A stretch of 37,090 bases of DNA from Chloroflexota bacterium (GTDB lineage Bacteria; Chloroflexota; Dehalococcoidia; Lucifugimonadales; Lucifugimonadaceae), in NCBI GenBank assembly GCA_027623655.1, contig JAQBVG010000013.1:1-37090 (forward strand). Direction: 5' to 3'. This document shows, one piece after another, positions 8,224-16,061 of the stretch. The notes under the pieces were generated by a model. The model saw nothing but the letters and a program-made list of their open reading frames with translations, was not told where the DNA came from and ran no database searches. Position numbers and translations under genes: made by a program. Position 1 is the stretch's first letter; each line of letters starts with the position of its first letter.

Positions 8224-9087
8224 CTAGAGCGCCTTCCAGTAACGCCGACCTTCCCATTTCACAATTACACCCCAACCGGGATAGCTCAGGTGGCTGCCAA
8301 TGACCACGGCCTTTTCTCGCTCTGCCCGGTCGAGAATACTGGTGCGAGCTTCGATGCCCATCCGAGGATTCCAGTCCGGCGAGTAGAAAAGATCGGTCTC
8401 TGTAGCCTGCATTGGCGAACCAAGTATGTCGCCCACCAACAGTGCCCGCTCATTGTTCGAGGCGATCAACAGACTCATATGACCGGGAGTATGCCCCGGT
8501 GTAGGGTAGGCTGTCACTCCGGGTGCCAGTTCCGTTTCGCCGTCCATAAGATCGAGCACGCCCTTTTCGTGGAGCGGCATTACGCTCCTTCGAGTCGCTT
8601 CACCGCGTTTCGGGTCGTTCAGCAGCTCGTCGGTCGTGAAATGGTTCCAGTCGGCCTCGTGAACGCGATACCTGGCGTTCGGAAAACTGAGCGACCGGTC
8701 AGGAAGGTCCTCGCGCATGTTCCAACCGACGTGGTCGCCATGCAGGTGGGTCAGGAAGACCGTATCGATCGTGTCAGGGCCAATACCATTTTTTTCCAAA
8801 TCAGCTATGAGTTCGCCCGGCGCGGGGTAGCCGAGCATGTCTCCATGAGGCCCAAACCCCGTATCGGCAAGAATCCGCCGGTCGCCAGAGGTGAAAACGA
8901 AGGATCCCAGGTTATTGCGGAAAAACTGGCCCTCGAAATACTCCGGAAAGCGGTCGTAGAACGGCTCCCAAACCTCGATAGGGTCGTGAGCGAACAGAAT
9001 GCGCGGGTCGAACGTAACGCTGCCGTCTGTCAGGCCGGTGATGTGGACATCGCCAATTTGCAGTGTGTTTTTCTTGGATTTGGGCAT
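8224..9087 (-). CDS. MBL-fold metallohydrolase (lactonase-like)
   Basis: 287 residues with the complete metallo-beta-lactamase signature: H114-L-H116-G-D118-H119 in FLTHLHGDHVGWN, H199 in YPTPGHTPGHMS, the bridging D220 in LVGDILG, and H266 in IGSHLSYPG. Length and the N-terminal FRNNLGSFVF...ILADTGFG block fit the quorum-quenching lactonase/alkylsulfatase-like hydrolase subgroup rather than beta-lactamases proper. It is the first gene of the minus-strand cluster and starts at an ATG (9087) without an obvious Shine-Dalgarno. It is divergent from tetR across 221 bp. A hydrolase that opens a lactone or ester before the amidohydrolase acts is a reasonable inference, not shown. Confidence 0.88.
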   Translation of the reverse strand: MPKSKKNTLQIGDVHITGLTDGSVTFDPRILFAHDPIEVWEPFYDRFPEYFEGQFFRNNLGSFVFTSGDRRILADTGFGPHGDMLGYPAPGELIADLEKNGIGPDTIDTVFLTHLHGDHVGWNMREDLPDRSLSFPNARYRVHEADWNHFTTDELLNDPKRGEATRRSVMPLHEKGVLDLMDGETELAPGVTAYPTPGHTPGHMSLLIASNNERALLVGDILGSPMQATETDLFYSPDWNPRMGIEARTSILDRAEREKAVVIGSHLSYPGWGVIVKWEGRRYWKAL

Positions 9088-9118
9088 GGTGCAGGGAGAA
9101 ATGTCGATGGGTTGCCGA

Positions 9119-9148
9119 GTTTTACACCCTCGGAGATTGTTAGCGCAA
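9119..9148 (-). promoter_or_regulatory. Candidate promoter of the MBL-cupin-amidohydrolase operon
   Basis: On the minus strand TTGCGC (complement of 9143-9148) and TAAAAC (complement of 9119-9124) are separated by 18 bp, about 32 bp upstream of the MBL start codon. It is a moderate sigma-70-type match. Confidence 0.4.
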
Positions 9149-9232
9149 CATGCTCACGAGCCAAACGACTCGGTAAGCGACCGGTTGGTGACGCGAACAT
9201 AAGCACTCTGCTCCGGCATCCCTTTTCGGATG

Positions 9233-9260
9233 TTGCGCATCTGATTTCCCGTGTTACATT
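9233..9260 (+). promoter_or_regulatory. Candidate tetR promoter
   Basis: TTGCGC (9233-9238) and TACATT (9255-9260) are separated by 16 bp. The palindromic operator at 9264-9280 follows directly and would cover the transcription start, as expected for autorepression. Confidence 0.45.
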
Positions 9261-9263
9261 AGA

Positions 9264-9280
9264 TGACTGATCGTCAGTCA
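9264..9280. promoter_or_regulatory. TetR operator, site 1
   Basis: TGACTGA-TCG-TCAGTCA is a perfect 17-bp inverted repeat in the divergent region between the MBL gene and tetR, 28 bp before the tetR start. The same palindrome recurs upstream of the MFS gene, which is the main evidence that it is the binding site of the adjacent TetR protein. Confidence 0.75.
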
Positions 9281-9308
9281 GGACTGTATCCAGTACAAAA
9301 TCGATGCC

Positions 9309-9908
9309 ATGCCAGTAGCAGAGCGAACACAATCGGAAGCGCAGCGACGCCAGCAGATCCTGCTGGCCGCACGCCGCGTTTTCGACGAAAAAGGCTTCGA
9401 GAGCGCTACGGTTTCCGACATCGTTAAACGTGCAGGTGTTGCGCAGGGAACGTTCTATCTCTACTTCGAGTCGAAGAAGAGCATTGTGATCGAACTTGCT
9501 CGCCAGCCGATGGCAGATATGGCGACCCGCCTGCAGAGCATCCTGGACGGTACTGAATCGTTTTCGGAGATTCTTCGGAAGTTTGTGGAGCTTGGGTTCG
9601 CGGTCGGCGAGGAAAACCCGGACCTCTGCCGGTTGATGCACATGAGTTCCGACAAGTCCGGTGCGGCAGGGGAATTTGAAGTACACCGAGAAGTGGCACA
9701 AATGGCGATCGGCATGTTCCAGCGGTTCATGGACTCGGGTGAGATGATCGAGATGAATCCGGGCATAGCAAGTGAGATGTTTCGAACCATCATGTCGGGA
9801 GCGATGCAGCTCGCATTTGCGACTGATCCGAGACCTGCGCCACTGGAAGAGATGAAAAAAGCGACCGAAATGGTCGTCCTGGGAGCGTTTGTGACACGGC
9901 CGACCTAG
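9309..9908 (+). CDS. TetR/AcrR-family transcriptional repressor
   Basis: 199 residues. The N-terminal TetR HTH spans about residues 15-60 (ILLAARRVFDEKGFESATVSDIVKRAG, then the typical GTFYLYFESKKSI). The rest is a helical ligand-binding domain with many Met and Glu residues and no recognisable ligand signature. It sits between two perfect copies of a 17-bp palindrome and immediately upstream of an MFS exporter, the classic layout of a drug-responsive repressor-efflux pair. It is divergent from the hydrolase cluster, so it may control that too. The ATG at 9309 lacks a clear ribosome-binding site. Ligand unknown. Confidence 0.92.
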   Translation: MPVAERTQSEAQRRQQILLAARRVFDEKGFESATVSDIVKRAGVAQGTFYLYFESKKSIVIELARQPMADMATRLQSILDGTESFSEILRKFVELGFAVGEENPDLCRLMHMSSDKSGAAGEFEVHREVAQMAIGMFQRFMDSGEMIEMNPGIASEMFRTIMSGAMQLAFATDPRPAPLEEMKKATEMVVLGAFVTRPT

Positions 9909-9930
9909 TTTGATTTGTTTTGACCTGTGA

Positions 9931-9947
9931 TGACTGACAGTCAGTCA
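9931..9947. promoter_or_regulatory. TetR operator, site 2
   Basis: TGACTGA-CAG-TCAGTCA, a perfect 17-bp palindrome identical to site 1 in both arms, located 22 bp after the tetR stop and about 140 bp before the MFS start. Confidence 0.75.
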
Positions 9948-10037
9948 TTTGAAACCAAAAGTGAACGGAAGGGAAATCATGAGCATCTGTCCGGGTGCCT
10001 CGACGCCGAGGTAGAGAGCAACAATTTTCGATAAATG

Positions 10038-10054
10038 TGACTGAATCGAAGTCA
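10038..10054. promoter_or_regulatory. Probable degenerate TetR operator, site 3
   Basis: TGACTGA-ATC-GAAGTCA has the full left arm and five of seven positions of the right arm of sites 1 and 2. It lies 32 bp before the MFS start codon, so a bound repressor would block the leader. Confidence 0.5.
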
Positions 10055-10086
10055 TACAACTGTTAGATATTAAGGAACCTTTTGTT

Positions 10087-11712
10087 ATGAGTAATGCGAC
10101 TATGAACGGCGAGGCCCACGGCAACGCCGGATATGCGAAGAGGAACTGGACTCTTGGCATACTTTCAATCGCGTTGATCATCATCGGGCTGGACGTAACG
10201 GTTCTAAACGTGGCCATCCCGACACTGCAGGCTGAACTGAACGCATCGGCATCAGGTCTGCAGTGGATTGTCAATGCGTACATCCTGGTATTTGCGGGTG
10301 TTCTGCTAACGATGGGTACTCTGGGCGACAGGTTTGGCCGCAGGTTGGCGTTCCAGGCCGGACTGGTGATTTTCGGCCTTGCCAGTGTTGCTGCTGCATT
10401 TGCCGATTCGACCTCGCAATTGATCATCGCCCGGGCCGCGCAGGGAATCGGTGGCGCGCTGATCATGCCATCAACACTTTCCGTGATCGTCGATGTTTTT
10501 CCACGCGAAGAGCGAGCTAAGGCGATCGGCATTTGGGCAGGTGTTGCTGCGATCGGTATTCCGGGCGGAATGATCGCCGGGGGCTTCCTGCTGGAAAACT
10601 TCTTCTGGGGTTCAGTCTTCTTGCTGAACGTCCCAGTAGTCGTAGCAGCACTTGTGGGCTCGCTTTTGTTCGTTCCAGAAAGCCGGGACCCGAACGCGAA
10701 GTCCATCGACTGGATCGGCGCGGTCATCTCGATGGTCTCCCTCTCGTCGTTGATCTACGCGATTATCGAAGCACCCGAAAAAGGCTGGCTCTCCGCTGTG
10801 ACGCTCGGGGGCTTTGCCCTGGCGATCGCATTCGGGGCGTTATTCGTCTGGTACGAAAAACGGCAAGCACACCCGATGGTTGATCTCAACCTGTTCAAGA
10901 ACGCCCGTCTTTCGGCGAGTGTTGGTGCCATTGGGATTGCCTTCATGGCGATGCTGGGAATGATGTTCATGCTGACCCAGTACCTGCAGTTCGTGCAGGG
11001 CTACTCACCCCTTGACACTGGCTACCGTCTGGTCCCAATGGCAATGGGGTTCATGGTCGGTACGCCGACCAGTGCGATCCTGGTATCGAAGTTCAACTCC
11101 AGGACCGTTATGACCGGTGGAATGCTGCTGGTTGCAGCGTCGGTGGGCTCGATGTCCCTGCTGGACGTAGAAACTACTTACTGGTTGACCGGCTCGCTGA
11201 TCTTCGTGATGGGTCTTGGGATGGCCAACACGATGGCTCCCGCGACCGACGCAGTGATGGCGGCTGTTCCTGAAGCCAAAGCCGGCGTCGGATCGGCGCT
11301 GAACGATACGGTGCGACAGATCGGAGGCGCCCTGGGTGTCGGTATCTTTGGATCGGTTCTGAGTTCGATCTATGCGTCAGGTATGGCTGGAGCTGTTGCC
11401 GGGTTGCCGCAGGGCGTTGCCGATGCCGCCAGCAACCAGATAGGTGCTGCGCTGCAAGTTGCAGGTACGCTGGAAGGTGAGGCGGGCGGCAGGCTTGCGG
11501 TAGCTGCCAGGCACGCATTCGTTGATGGGACGTCTACCGTGTACATCATTGCCGGGATCTTGGCTTTCGTGGGCATGGTGCTGGTATGGCGGTTCATGCC
11601 GAAGTACGATCTCGTGGCTGGATCCGAAGAGGCTGAGCGAGAAATCGCCGAGTCGTCCGGTCTGCGAAGAACCACGGAACTCGCTACGGTGACCGCGACG
11701 ATCGACGAGTAG
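10087..11712 (+). CDS. DHA2-family MFS drug exporter (14-TM, EmrB/QacA type)
   Basis: 541 residues, mostly hydrophobic, with the length and segment number of 14-helix DHA2 drug:proton antiporters. Diagnostic motifs are LDVTVLNVAIP in TM1 (35-45), motif A as GTLGDRFGRR in loop 2-3 (about 77-86), and the exporter motif C region GIWAGVAAIGIPGGMIAGG in TM5 (about 147-165). A hydrophilic tail follows the last helix. The ATG at 10087 is preceded by AAGGAA nine bases upstream. It follows tetR, with two copies of the TetR palindrome in the gap, and is followed by a strong terminator, so it is a separately controlled one-gene unit. The exported compound is unknown. Confidence 0.93.
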   Translation: MSNATMNGEAHGNAGYAKRNWTLGILSIALIIIGLDVTVLNVAIPTLQAELNASASGLQWIVNAYILVFAGVLLTMGTLGDRFGRRLAFQAGLVIFGLASVAAAFADSTSQLIIARAAQGIGGALIMPSTLSVIVDVFPREERAKAIGIWAGVAAIGIPGGMIAGGFLLENFFWGSVFLLNVPVVVAALVGSLLFVPESRDPNAKSIDWIGAVISMVSLSSLIYAIIEAPEKGWLSAVTLGGFALAIAFGALFVWYEKRQAHPMVDLNLFKNARLSASVGAIGIAFMAMLGMMFMLTQYLQFVQGYSPLDTGYRLVPMAMGFMVGTPTSAILVSKFNSRTVMTGGMLLVAASVGSMSLLDVETTYWLTGSLIFVMGLGMANTMAPATDAVMAAVPEAKAGVGSALNDTVRQIGGALGVGIFGSVLSSIYASGMAGAVAGLPQGVADAASNQIGAALQVAGTLEGEAGGRLAVAARHAFVDGTSTVYIIAGILAFVGMVLVWRFMPKYDLVAGSEEAEREIAESSGLRRTTELATVTATIDE

Positions 11713-11755
11713 TTCTACTTTCCGTATCCCTGTGATCTCCAGGGCTCGGGAACAT

Positions 11756-11794
11756 AAGAAGGCCCCGGACATAACGTCCGGGGCCTTCTTTTTT
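11756..11794 (+). terminator. Rho-independent terminator after the MFS gene
   Basis: A perfect 15-bp stem (11756-11770 with 11776-11790), 5-nt loop, followed by a T-run. It is one of the strongest terminators in the window and may also slow minus-strand transcription leaving the tRNA-Asp gene. Confidence 0.95.
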
Positions 11795-11804
11795 AGCCTT
11801 TTTA

Positions 11805-11881
11805 TGGCGATCCCGAGCAGATTTGAACTGCCGATCTCCTCCTTGACAGGGAGGCGTGTTAGGCCGCTACACCACGGGACC
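11805..11881 (-). tRNA. tRNA-Asp (GTC)
   Basis: Complete cloverleaf on the minus strand. The acceptor GGTCCCG pairs with CGGGATC, the D arm contains GTGTAGCGGCCTAACAC, the anticodon loop CTGTCAA sits on a CTCC/GGAG stem with anticodon GTC, the T loop is TTCAAAT, and the 3' CCA is encoded (TGG at 11805-11807). Confidence 0.96.
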
Positions 11882-12081
11882 GCGTTGTGGAATAAACCAC
11901 TACTACTGAGAGTACGGGTGGCACCGTAGGCCAGTCAATACTGAGAAAGTGCCCACTTCCCACTTTGAACGACTCGACCCGTGTCCGCCGTGACACCGGC
12001 AGTCGAACTACAGGACGCCGATGTCAGCCAGTCGTTGCTGGATCGACAGAAAACACGCTTTCACCCGCATGGGTGCTCGTC

Positions 12082-12339
12082 CTAGTTGTAGTTACAGCCG
12101 ATGCCTTTGTAGCCGATCTCTACTTCGCCACTTGCAGTGACCATCACCGGTGTGATTTTGTCGCCGCCCGAGAGTCGTTCGACCTCTGCCCACTGGTCAG
12201 GTTCCTTCGAGACATCGATTTCACGGAACGAAACCATGTCTCGTGCCAGGTCTTCCTTGAGAAGATCGCAGTAACCGCAAGTCGGGTGGGTGTAAACGAT
12301 CGCTATGCCATCCGCTGGCGGTTGTTCGGTTATGGTCAT
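12082..12339 (-). CDS. Glutaredoxin-like thioredoxin-fold protein
   Basis: 85 residues with the start of a glutaredoxin fold: IAIVYTHPTCGYCDLLKEDL with the redox pair C21 and C24, then FREIDVSKEPD and the conserved cis-Pro turn TPVMV. A short C-terminal segment contains a further Cys (GYKGIGCN). Length and CGYC motif fit small mycoredoxin/NrdH-like glutaredoxins that reduce disulfides or mixed disulfides. It is the last gene in the minus-strand copper region, about 140 bp after the YHS protein, so a role in thiol or copper stress is suggested by context only. The ATG at 12339 has a weak GGGAA ribosome-binding site. Confidence 0.8.
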   Translation of the reverse strand: MTITEQPPADGIAIVYTHPTCGYCDLLKEDLARDMVSFREIDVSKEPDQWAEVERLSGGDKITPVMVTASGEVEIGYKGIGCNYN

Positions 12340-12479
12340 TCGTGTTCCCGCGTGGCTATTTGTGTGGCCGACAATAATTGGTCAGATCCGTCGTAAGGAG
12401 CCATGCCTTCGCCCGGCTCCGTTCTTGCAATTGAGACGCGAGTTGTATCACGAAAGATGCAAGAATTCGAAGAACGACC

Positions 12480-12680
12480 TCACATTTCGATCGACTTCTC
12501 GCCTGAAAGGTAGCCTTGCGGGTCCTTCTCGAAGGCAACCCTGCAGCCAGGTCCGCAGAAATAGTAAACCACGCCATCATGAGTCGTGGCACCGCCGCCC
12601 GGGTTCGATGTGTTGACACTCATGCCACACACCGGGTCGATGGCTGTTTCGGATTTGCTGCGCAGGAATGGGATTTTCAT
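12480..12680 (-). CDS. YHS-domain small metal-binding protein
   Basis: 66 residues containing one YHS domain: DPVCGM (C18) followed by YYFCGPGCRVAFEKDPQGYL (C42, C46). YHS domains are short Cys-containing modules often found on or beside copper-transporting ATPases and heavy-metal proteins. The ATG at 12680 follows AAAAGGATC, a good ribosome-binding site. It lies 66 bp downstream of copA on the same strand, so a role as a metal donor, scavenger or sensor for the Cu ATPase is likely but inferred. Confidence 0.85.
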   Translation of the reverse strand: MKIPFLRSKSETAIDPVCGMSVNTSNPGGGATTHDGVVYYFCGPGCRVAFEKDPQGYLSGEKSIEM

Positions 12681-12746
12681 GACTGATCCTTTTCTTTCTT
12701 GTGTGTGCCAGAGATAAAACGCGGCCGACGGTTTGCGATAGGCCGC

Positions 12747-15161
12747 CTAGTGAACGGTCTGCGCCCGGACACCTACCGGCGGGTCCGATGGCGGTCGAGT
12801 TGTGGTTCGACGGCGAACTCCCTTGCCCAGTCTCAGCGAGTTCGAGACCACCGTGACCGAGCTGATTGCCATCGCACCTGCCGCGGCGATCGGATTCAAA
12901 AAGCCAACTTCACCGATTATCGGATGGAGGACCCCAGGTACGCCCCCGTCGCTGAAAATCGGGTACAGGACCCCGGCCGCGATCGGGATCAGCAGTACGT
13001 TGTAGAAAAACGCCCAGAACAGGTTTTGCTTAACGGTTCGCATTGTGCTGCGACTGAGATCGATCAGTTCACCGACCATTGCGGGATCACCGGTCGTGAT
13101 TGTTACATCGGCAGATTCGATCGCGATGTCAGTCCCGCTGCCAATGGCAATTCCAACATCGGCGGTTGCGAGTGCCGGTGCGTCGTTTATGCCGTCTCCA
13201 ACCATCGCGACAACACCGCCGGAGTTACGAAGTTTGGTGATTTCCGCCGACTTGCCGTCGGGCAGGACCTCGGCGATAACCTCTGTTATCCCTATTTCTG
13301 ATGCGATCTTTTCGGCTGTTCTTCGATTGTCGCCGGTCAACATCAGGATGCGGATCCCGCGCTCGCGCAGCGTTGTGATCGCGTTGCGTGCGTTCGGTCG
13401 CGGCGAGTCGGCGACACCGAACAGGCCGATCGGTTTGCCGTCTCGTGCGATCGCCAGGACTGTTTCGCCCTTTTCTGCCAGTTCCAGTCCGGCTTCCGTG
13501 AACTCGGGCGGGGCGTCAGAGTTGCTGAAAATGAATGCCGGGCTTCCAACCACGATTTTTGATTTTTCGACGGTTGCGGTAATGCCTCGGCCGGGGACCG
13601 CCGATACGTCTGTCGGCTCGGGGAACACGATGTCACGTCGCTTCGCCTCAGCCAGAACAGCTGACGCGATTGGATGCTCGGATCGAGACTCCGCCGCGGC
13701 CGCCACCCGGATCAACTCGACTTCCGTCAGGCCAAAAGTTCGAATGCTGGCGATCGTCGGTTTTCCTACCGTGAGGGTGCCCGTTTTGTCGAAAACCACG
13801 GTGTCTACCCTGTGACTGCGTTCGAGTGCATCCGCGTTCCGGATCAGAACGCCCTGCGTAGCTCCTCTACCCATTCCGACCATGATGGCGGTTGGGGTCG
13901 CCAGGCCAAGCGCACAGGGACACGCGATGACCAGGACTGCCACAGTCATCAGCAACGCATTGATCATCGCCGGTTCAGGCGCCAGGAACGACCAGACGGC
14001 GAACGTGAGTATGGCGATTCCGAGGACCGCCGGCACGAACCTGGCGGTGACCTGGTCGACAAGGTGCTCAATAGGAGCGCGAGACGATTGCGCCTGCTGG
14101 ACCATGCGGACGATTCCGGCGAGGACAGTTTCTCGACCAACCGCGTTTGCGATGAACTCGACGCTGCCTGTTCCATTTACGGTTCCTGTGAACAGATCGT
14201 CTCCAGGGGACTTTTCGACCGGTACGGGCTCACCTGTGAGCATAGATTCGTCAACACTTGTCATGCCTTTTGAAATCTTGCCGTCCACAGGAATTCGTTC
14301 GCCGGGTCTGAGTACAACTACATCTCCTCGTTCAACTTCAGAAATATCAATCTCGGCCAGTGATCCGTTTTTCAGAACGATCGCTGTCGAAGGTTGAAGG
14401 CCGATCAGCTTCTTGATGGCATCCGATGTGCGCCCACGTGCTCGCGCCTCGAGCCAGCGGCCGAGCAGAATCAGGCCAATAATCGCCGTAGAAACGTCGA
14501 AGTACGTGCCAGTCGAATGGCTGCCGCCCACATCCGCTCCGGAAAACGTTAGCGAACCCTCGAACACCGGCCTGAGAACGGTTACGGCGAGGCTGTAAAA
14601 GTAGGCCGTTGACGTACCGATGGCCACCAGTGTGTTCATGTTCGAGCTGCGGAGCCTGGCCGCGCTCCATGCCGAGCGGTAGAACCGTGATCCAGCCCAA
14701 AATTGAACGGGCGTGGCCAGGATCAGGAAAAAGATATTGACGGCTGTTGGAGAAAGACCCGATAGTGCTTCAACCGACGCGTAGTTCATTGCGATCATGA
14801 TCACCGCGGCGACGCCGAGGCTTATGATCATCATATCCCTGGTAGTTTTGAGTTCGGCTGCACGAACGGCTTTATCACCGTCTGAGAAGATCGAATCATC
14901 TTCATCGGCGAACGTTCGCACTGAATATCCAGCACCGGAAAGTGCCTCGCGGAGATCAGGTTTCGTCACCGATTGTGGCGCGAATTCGACCGTCGCCGTT
15001 TCGGTGCCGAGACTCACCTGGGCGTTTACCACGCCGGGGATCTCTCGTAGTGCGCTCCCTACGTGGTGAACACACGCCGCACATGTCATCCCGCCCACGC
15101 TGAACGTCAGGGTTGAGAGTTCATGCTCGACCGACCGGTCGTCAATCTCAGCGATCTGCAA
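12747..15161 (-). CDS. copA: Cu(I)-exporting P1B-type ATPase
   Basis: 804 residues. One N-terminal HMA domain with GMTCAAC (C27, C30), then the P-type core: TGEP (309-312), the transmembrane metal site CPC (414-416), phosphorylated D458 in DKTGTLT, the HP motif H496-P497 (SEHPIAS), TGDN near 609 and GDGINDAP near 655. The YN pair in TM7 (720-721) and MxxS in TM8 (764-767) are the invariants of the Cu(I) class, so copper rather than Zn/Cd specificity is well supported. The TTG start at 15161 overlaps the csoR end by 14 bp and is preceded by GGAG, giving translational coupling with the copper sensor. It exports Cu(I) across the inner membrane. Confidence 0.95.
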   Translation of the reverse strand: MQIAEIDDRSVEHELSTLTFSVGGMTCAACVHHVGSALREIPGVVNAQVSLGTETATVEFAPQSVTKPDLREALSGAGYSVRTFADEDDSIFSDGDKAVRAAELKTTRDMMIISLGVAAVIMIAMNYASVEALSGLSPTAVNIFFLILATPVQFWAGSRFYRSAWSAARLRSSNMNTLVAIGTSTAYFYSLAVTVLRPVFEGSLTFSGADVGGSHSTGTYFDVSTAIIGLILLGRWLEARARGRTSDAIKKLIGLQPSTAIVLKNGSLAEIDISEVERGDVVVLRPGERIPVDGKISKGMTSVDESMLTGEPVPVEKSPGDDLFTGTVNGTGSVEFIANAVGRETVLAGIVRMVQQAQSSRAPIEHLVDQVTARFVPAVLGIAILTFAVWSFLAPEPAMINALLMTVAVLVIACPCALGLATPTAIMVGMGRGATQGVLIRNADALERSHRVDTVVFDKTGTLTVGKPTIASIRTFGLTEVELIRVAAAAESRSEHPIASAVLAEAKRRDIVFPEPTDVSAVPGRGITATVEKSKIVVGSPAFIFSNSDAPPEFTEAGLELAEKGETVLAIARDGKPIGLFGVADSPRPNARNAITTLRERGIRILMLTGDNRRTAEKIASEIGITEVIAEVLPDGKSAEITKLRNSGGVVAMVGDGINDAPALATADVGIAIGSGTDIAIESADVTITTGDPAMVGELIDLSRSTMRTVKQNLFWAFFYNVLLIPIAAGVLYPIFSDGGVPGVLHPIIGEVGFLNPIAAAGAMAISSVTVVSNSLRLGKGVRRRTTTRPPSDPPVGVRAQTVH

Positions 15162-15456
15162 TTTCGTAGAGCTCCACCAACTCGCTCAAAACCTGTTCTT
15201 CCCGGCCCTCTTTCACACCGTCGACAACGCATGTCCTGAGATGGCCGCTGATCAATTGAGCTTCCAGTTTTTGTAGTGCCCGCCGTACCGCAAATGTTTG
15301 CCGCAGGATGTCGACGCAGTAGCGATCTTCGTCGATCATTTTCTTGACGCCCGCAAGATGGCCCTCGATGTAGTTAAGACGTTTAGTGGCGTCGGTGCGT
15401 GTTTCGGATCTTGCAGCTTCGTGCCCGTGACCGACGTGATCGTGTGAAATGTTCAT
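15148..15456 (-). CDS. csoR: CsoR-family copper-sensing repressor
   Basis: 102 residues of the all-helical CsoR/RcnR family. The Cu(I) ligands C47, H72 and C76 are visible ([15 protein letters not shown]) with the same 25- and 4-residue spacing as mycobacterial CsoR C36-H61-C65. A His-rich N-terminus (HDHVGHGH) precedes the first helix. It is the first gene of the copper operon and overlaps copA by 14 bp. A G/C inverted repeat of CsoR-operator type lies about 45 bp upstream. It should repress the operon until Cu(I) binds. Confidence 0.94.
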   Translation of the reverse strand: MNISHDHVGHGHEAARSETRTDATKRLNYIEGHLAGVKKMIDEDRYCVDILRQTFAVRRALQKLEAQLISGHLRTCVVDGVKEGREEQVLSELVELYEIADR

Positions 15457-15494
15457 TTGCAGATTTCCGAGATCGAATTTTCTGGAGTAACGTT

Positions 15495-15520
15495 ATTGTA
15501 AACCCCTACCGGGGGGGTGT
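15495..15520. promoter_or_regulatory. csoR promoter with CsoR-like operator
   Basis: On the minus strand a TACAAT -10 box (complement of 15495-15500) abuts an ACCCC-N7-GGGGT inverted repeat (15502-15518), similar to known CsoR operators with C/G-runs. No consensus -35 is visible. The site would also lie just upstream of the divergent cytochrome gene. Confidence 0.6.
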
Positions 15521-15575
15521 GGGTGCTGTAAAGTGAGAACCCTGTGAATAACCCATATTCGGTATCGAGGTGAAA

Positions 15576-16013
15576 GTGAAAATCGTTCTTGTGGGGCTAC
15601 TGTCGTCATCGTTGGCGATTCTGCTCGGTGCCTGCGGCGGTGACAGCGAGACCACGGGCCGGTTTCCTATCGAAATTACCGCTGAAAGAGTGAATGCCGG
15701 CCAGACGATCTACACGCAATATTGTGCGTCGTGTCACGGTCCGGTTGCCGGCCCTTCAGTGCTCGATTCGGCACCGGTCCACGGAGATTCGGGGCACACC
15801 TGGCACCATCCGGATCGGCTTCTGTACGAGTGGGTGCTTGATCGTCCGCCGCTTGCGACGGTCATGCCGGCGTTCCGCGGGCTACTTTCTGAGCAGGAGG
15901 TACTTGACGTACTTTCATACATCAAAAGCAACTGGTTGCCTGAAATCCAGCAGCGTCAGCAACAAGGTTCAGCGCAGTACGAGTCCCAAATCATCGAAGA
16001 CCGGGCGGGCTGA
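15576..16013 (+). CDS. Lipoprotein cytochrome c, single heme
   Basis: A GTG at 15570 is possible, but GAGGTG overlapping it is a good ribosome-binding site for the GTG at 15576, giving 145 residues. A signal sequence ends in the lipobox L-G-A-C, so the protein should be lipid-anchored on the outer face of the cytoplasmic membrane. The heme site is CASCH, with a likely axial Met in the ATVMPAF loop, and the C-terminal helix LLSEQEVLDVLSYIKSNW is typical of class I cytochromes. A TWHHP motif between them is a possible extra metal site. It is divergent from csoR across a shared copper-type operator, suggesting copper-linked expression; electron partner unknown. Confidence 0.85.
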   Translation: MKIVLVGLLSSSLAILLGACGGDSETTGRFPIEITAERVNAGQTIYTQYCASCHGPVAGPSVLDSAPVHGDSGHTWHHPDRLLYEWVLDRPPLATVMPAFRGLLSEQEVLDVLSYIKSNWLPEIQQRQQQGSAQYESQIIEDRAG

Positions 16014-16038
16014 CTCGAGTTTGGAATACAGGGCGCGA

Positions 16039-16053
16039 CGTGGTGACACCACG
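16039..16053. terminator. Short hairpin between convergent genes, possible bidirectional terminator
   Basis: CGTGGT-GAC-ACCACG forms a 6-bp hairpin between the cytochrome stop (16013) and the PAP2 stop (16062). There is no clear T-tract, so termination is uncertain. Confidence 0.3.
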
Positions 16054-16061
16054 CTGATTCG

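Noticed and set aside
9030-9701. 223-codon minus-strand frame opposite tetR
   Set aside because: It covers the TetR HTH coding sequence, both palindrome and promoter regions, and has no recognisable domain.
9945-10727. 260-codon minus-strand frame opposite the MFS gene
   Set aside because: Ser/Thr/Pro-rich shadow of the hydrophobic coding strand; no ribosome-binding site or family motif.
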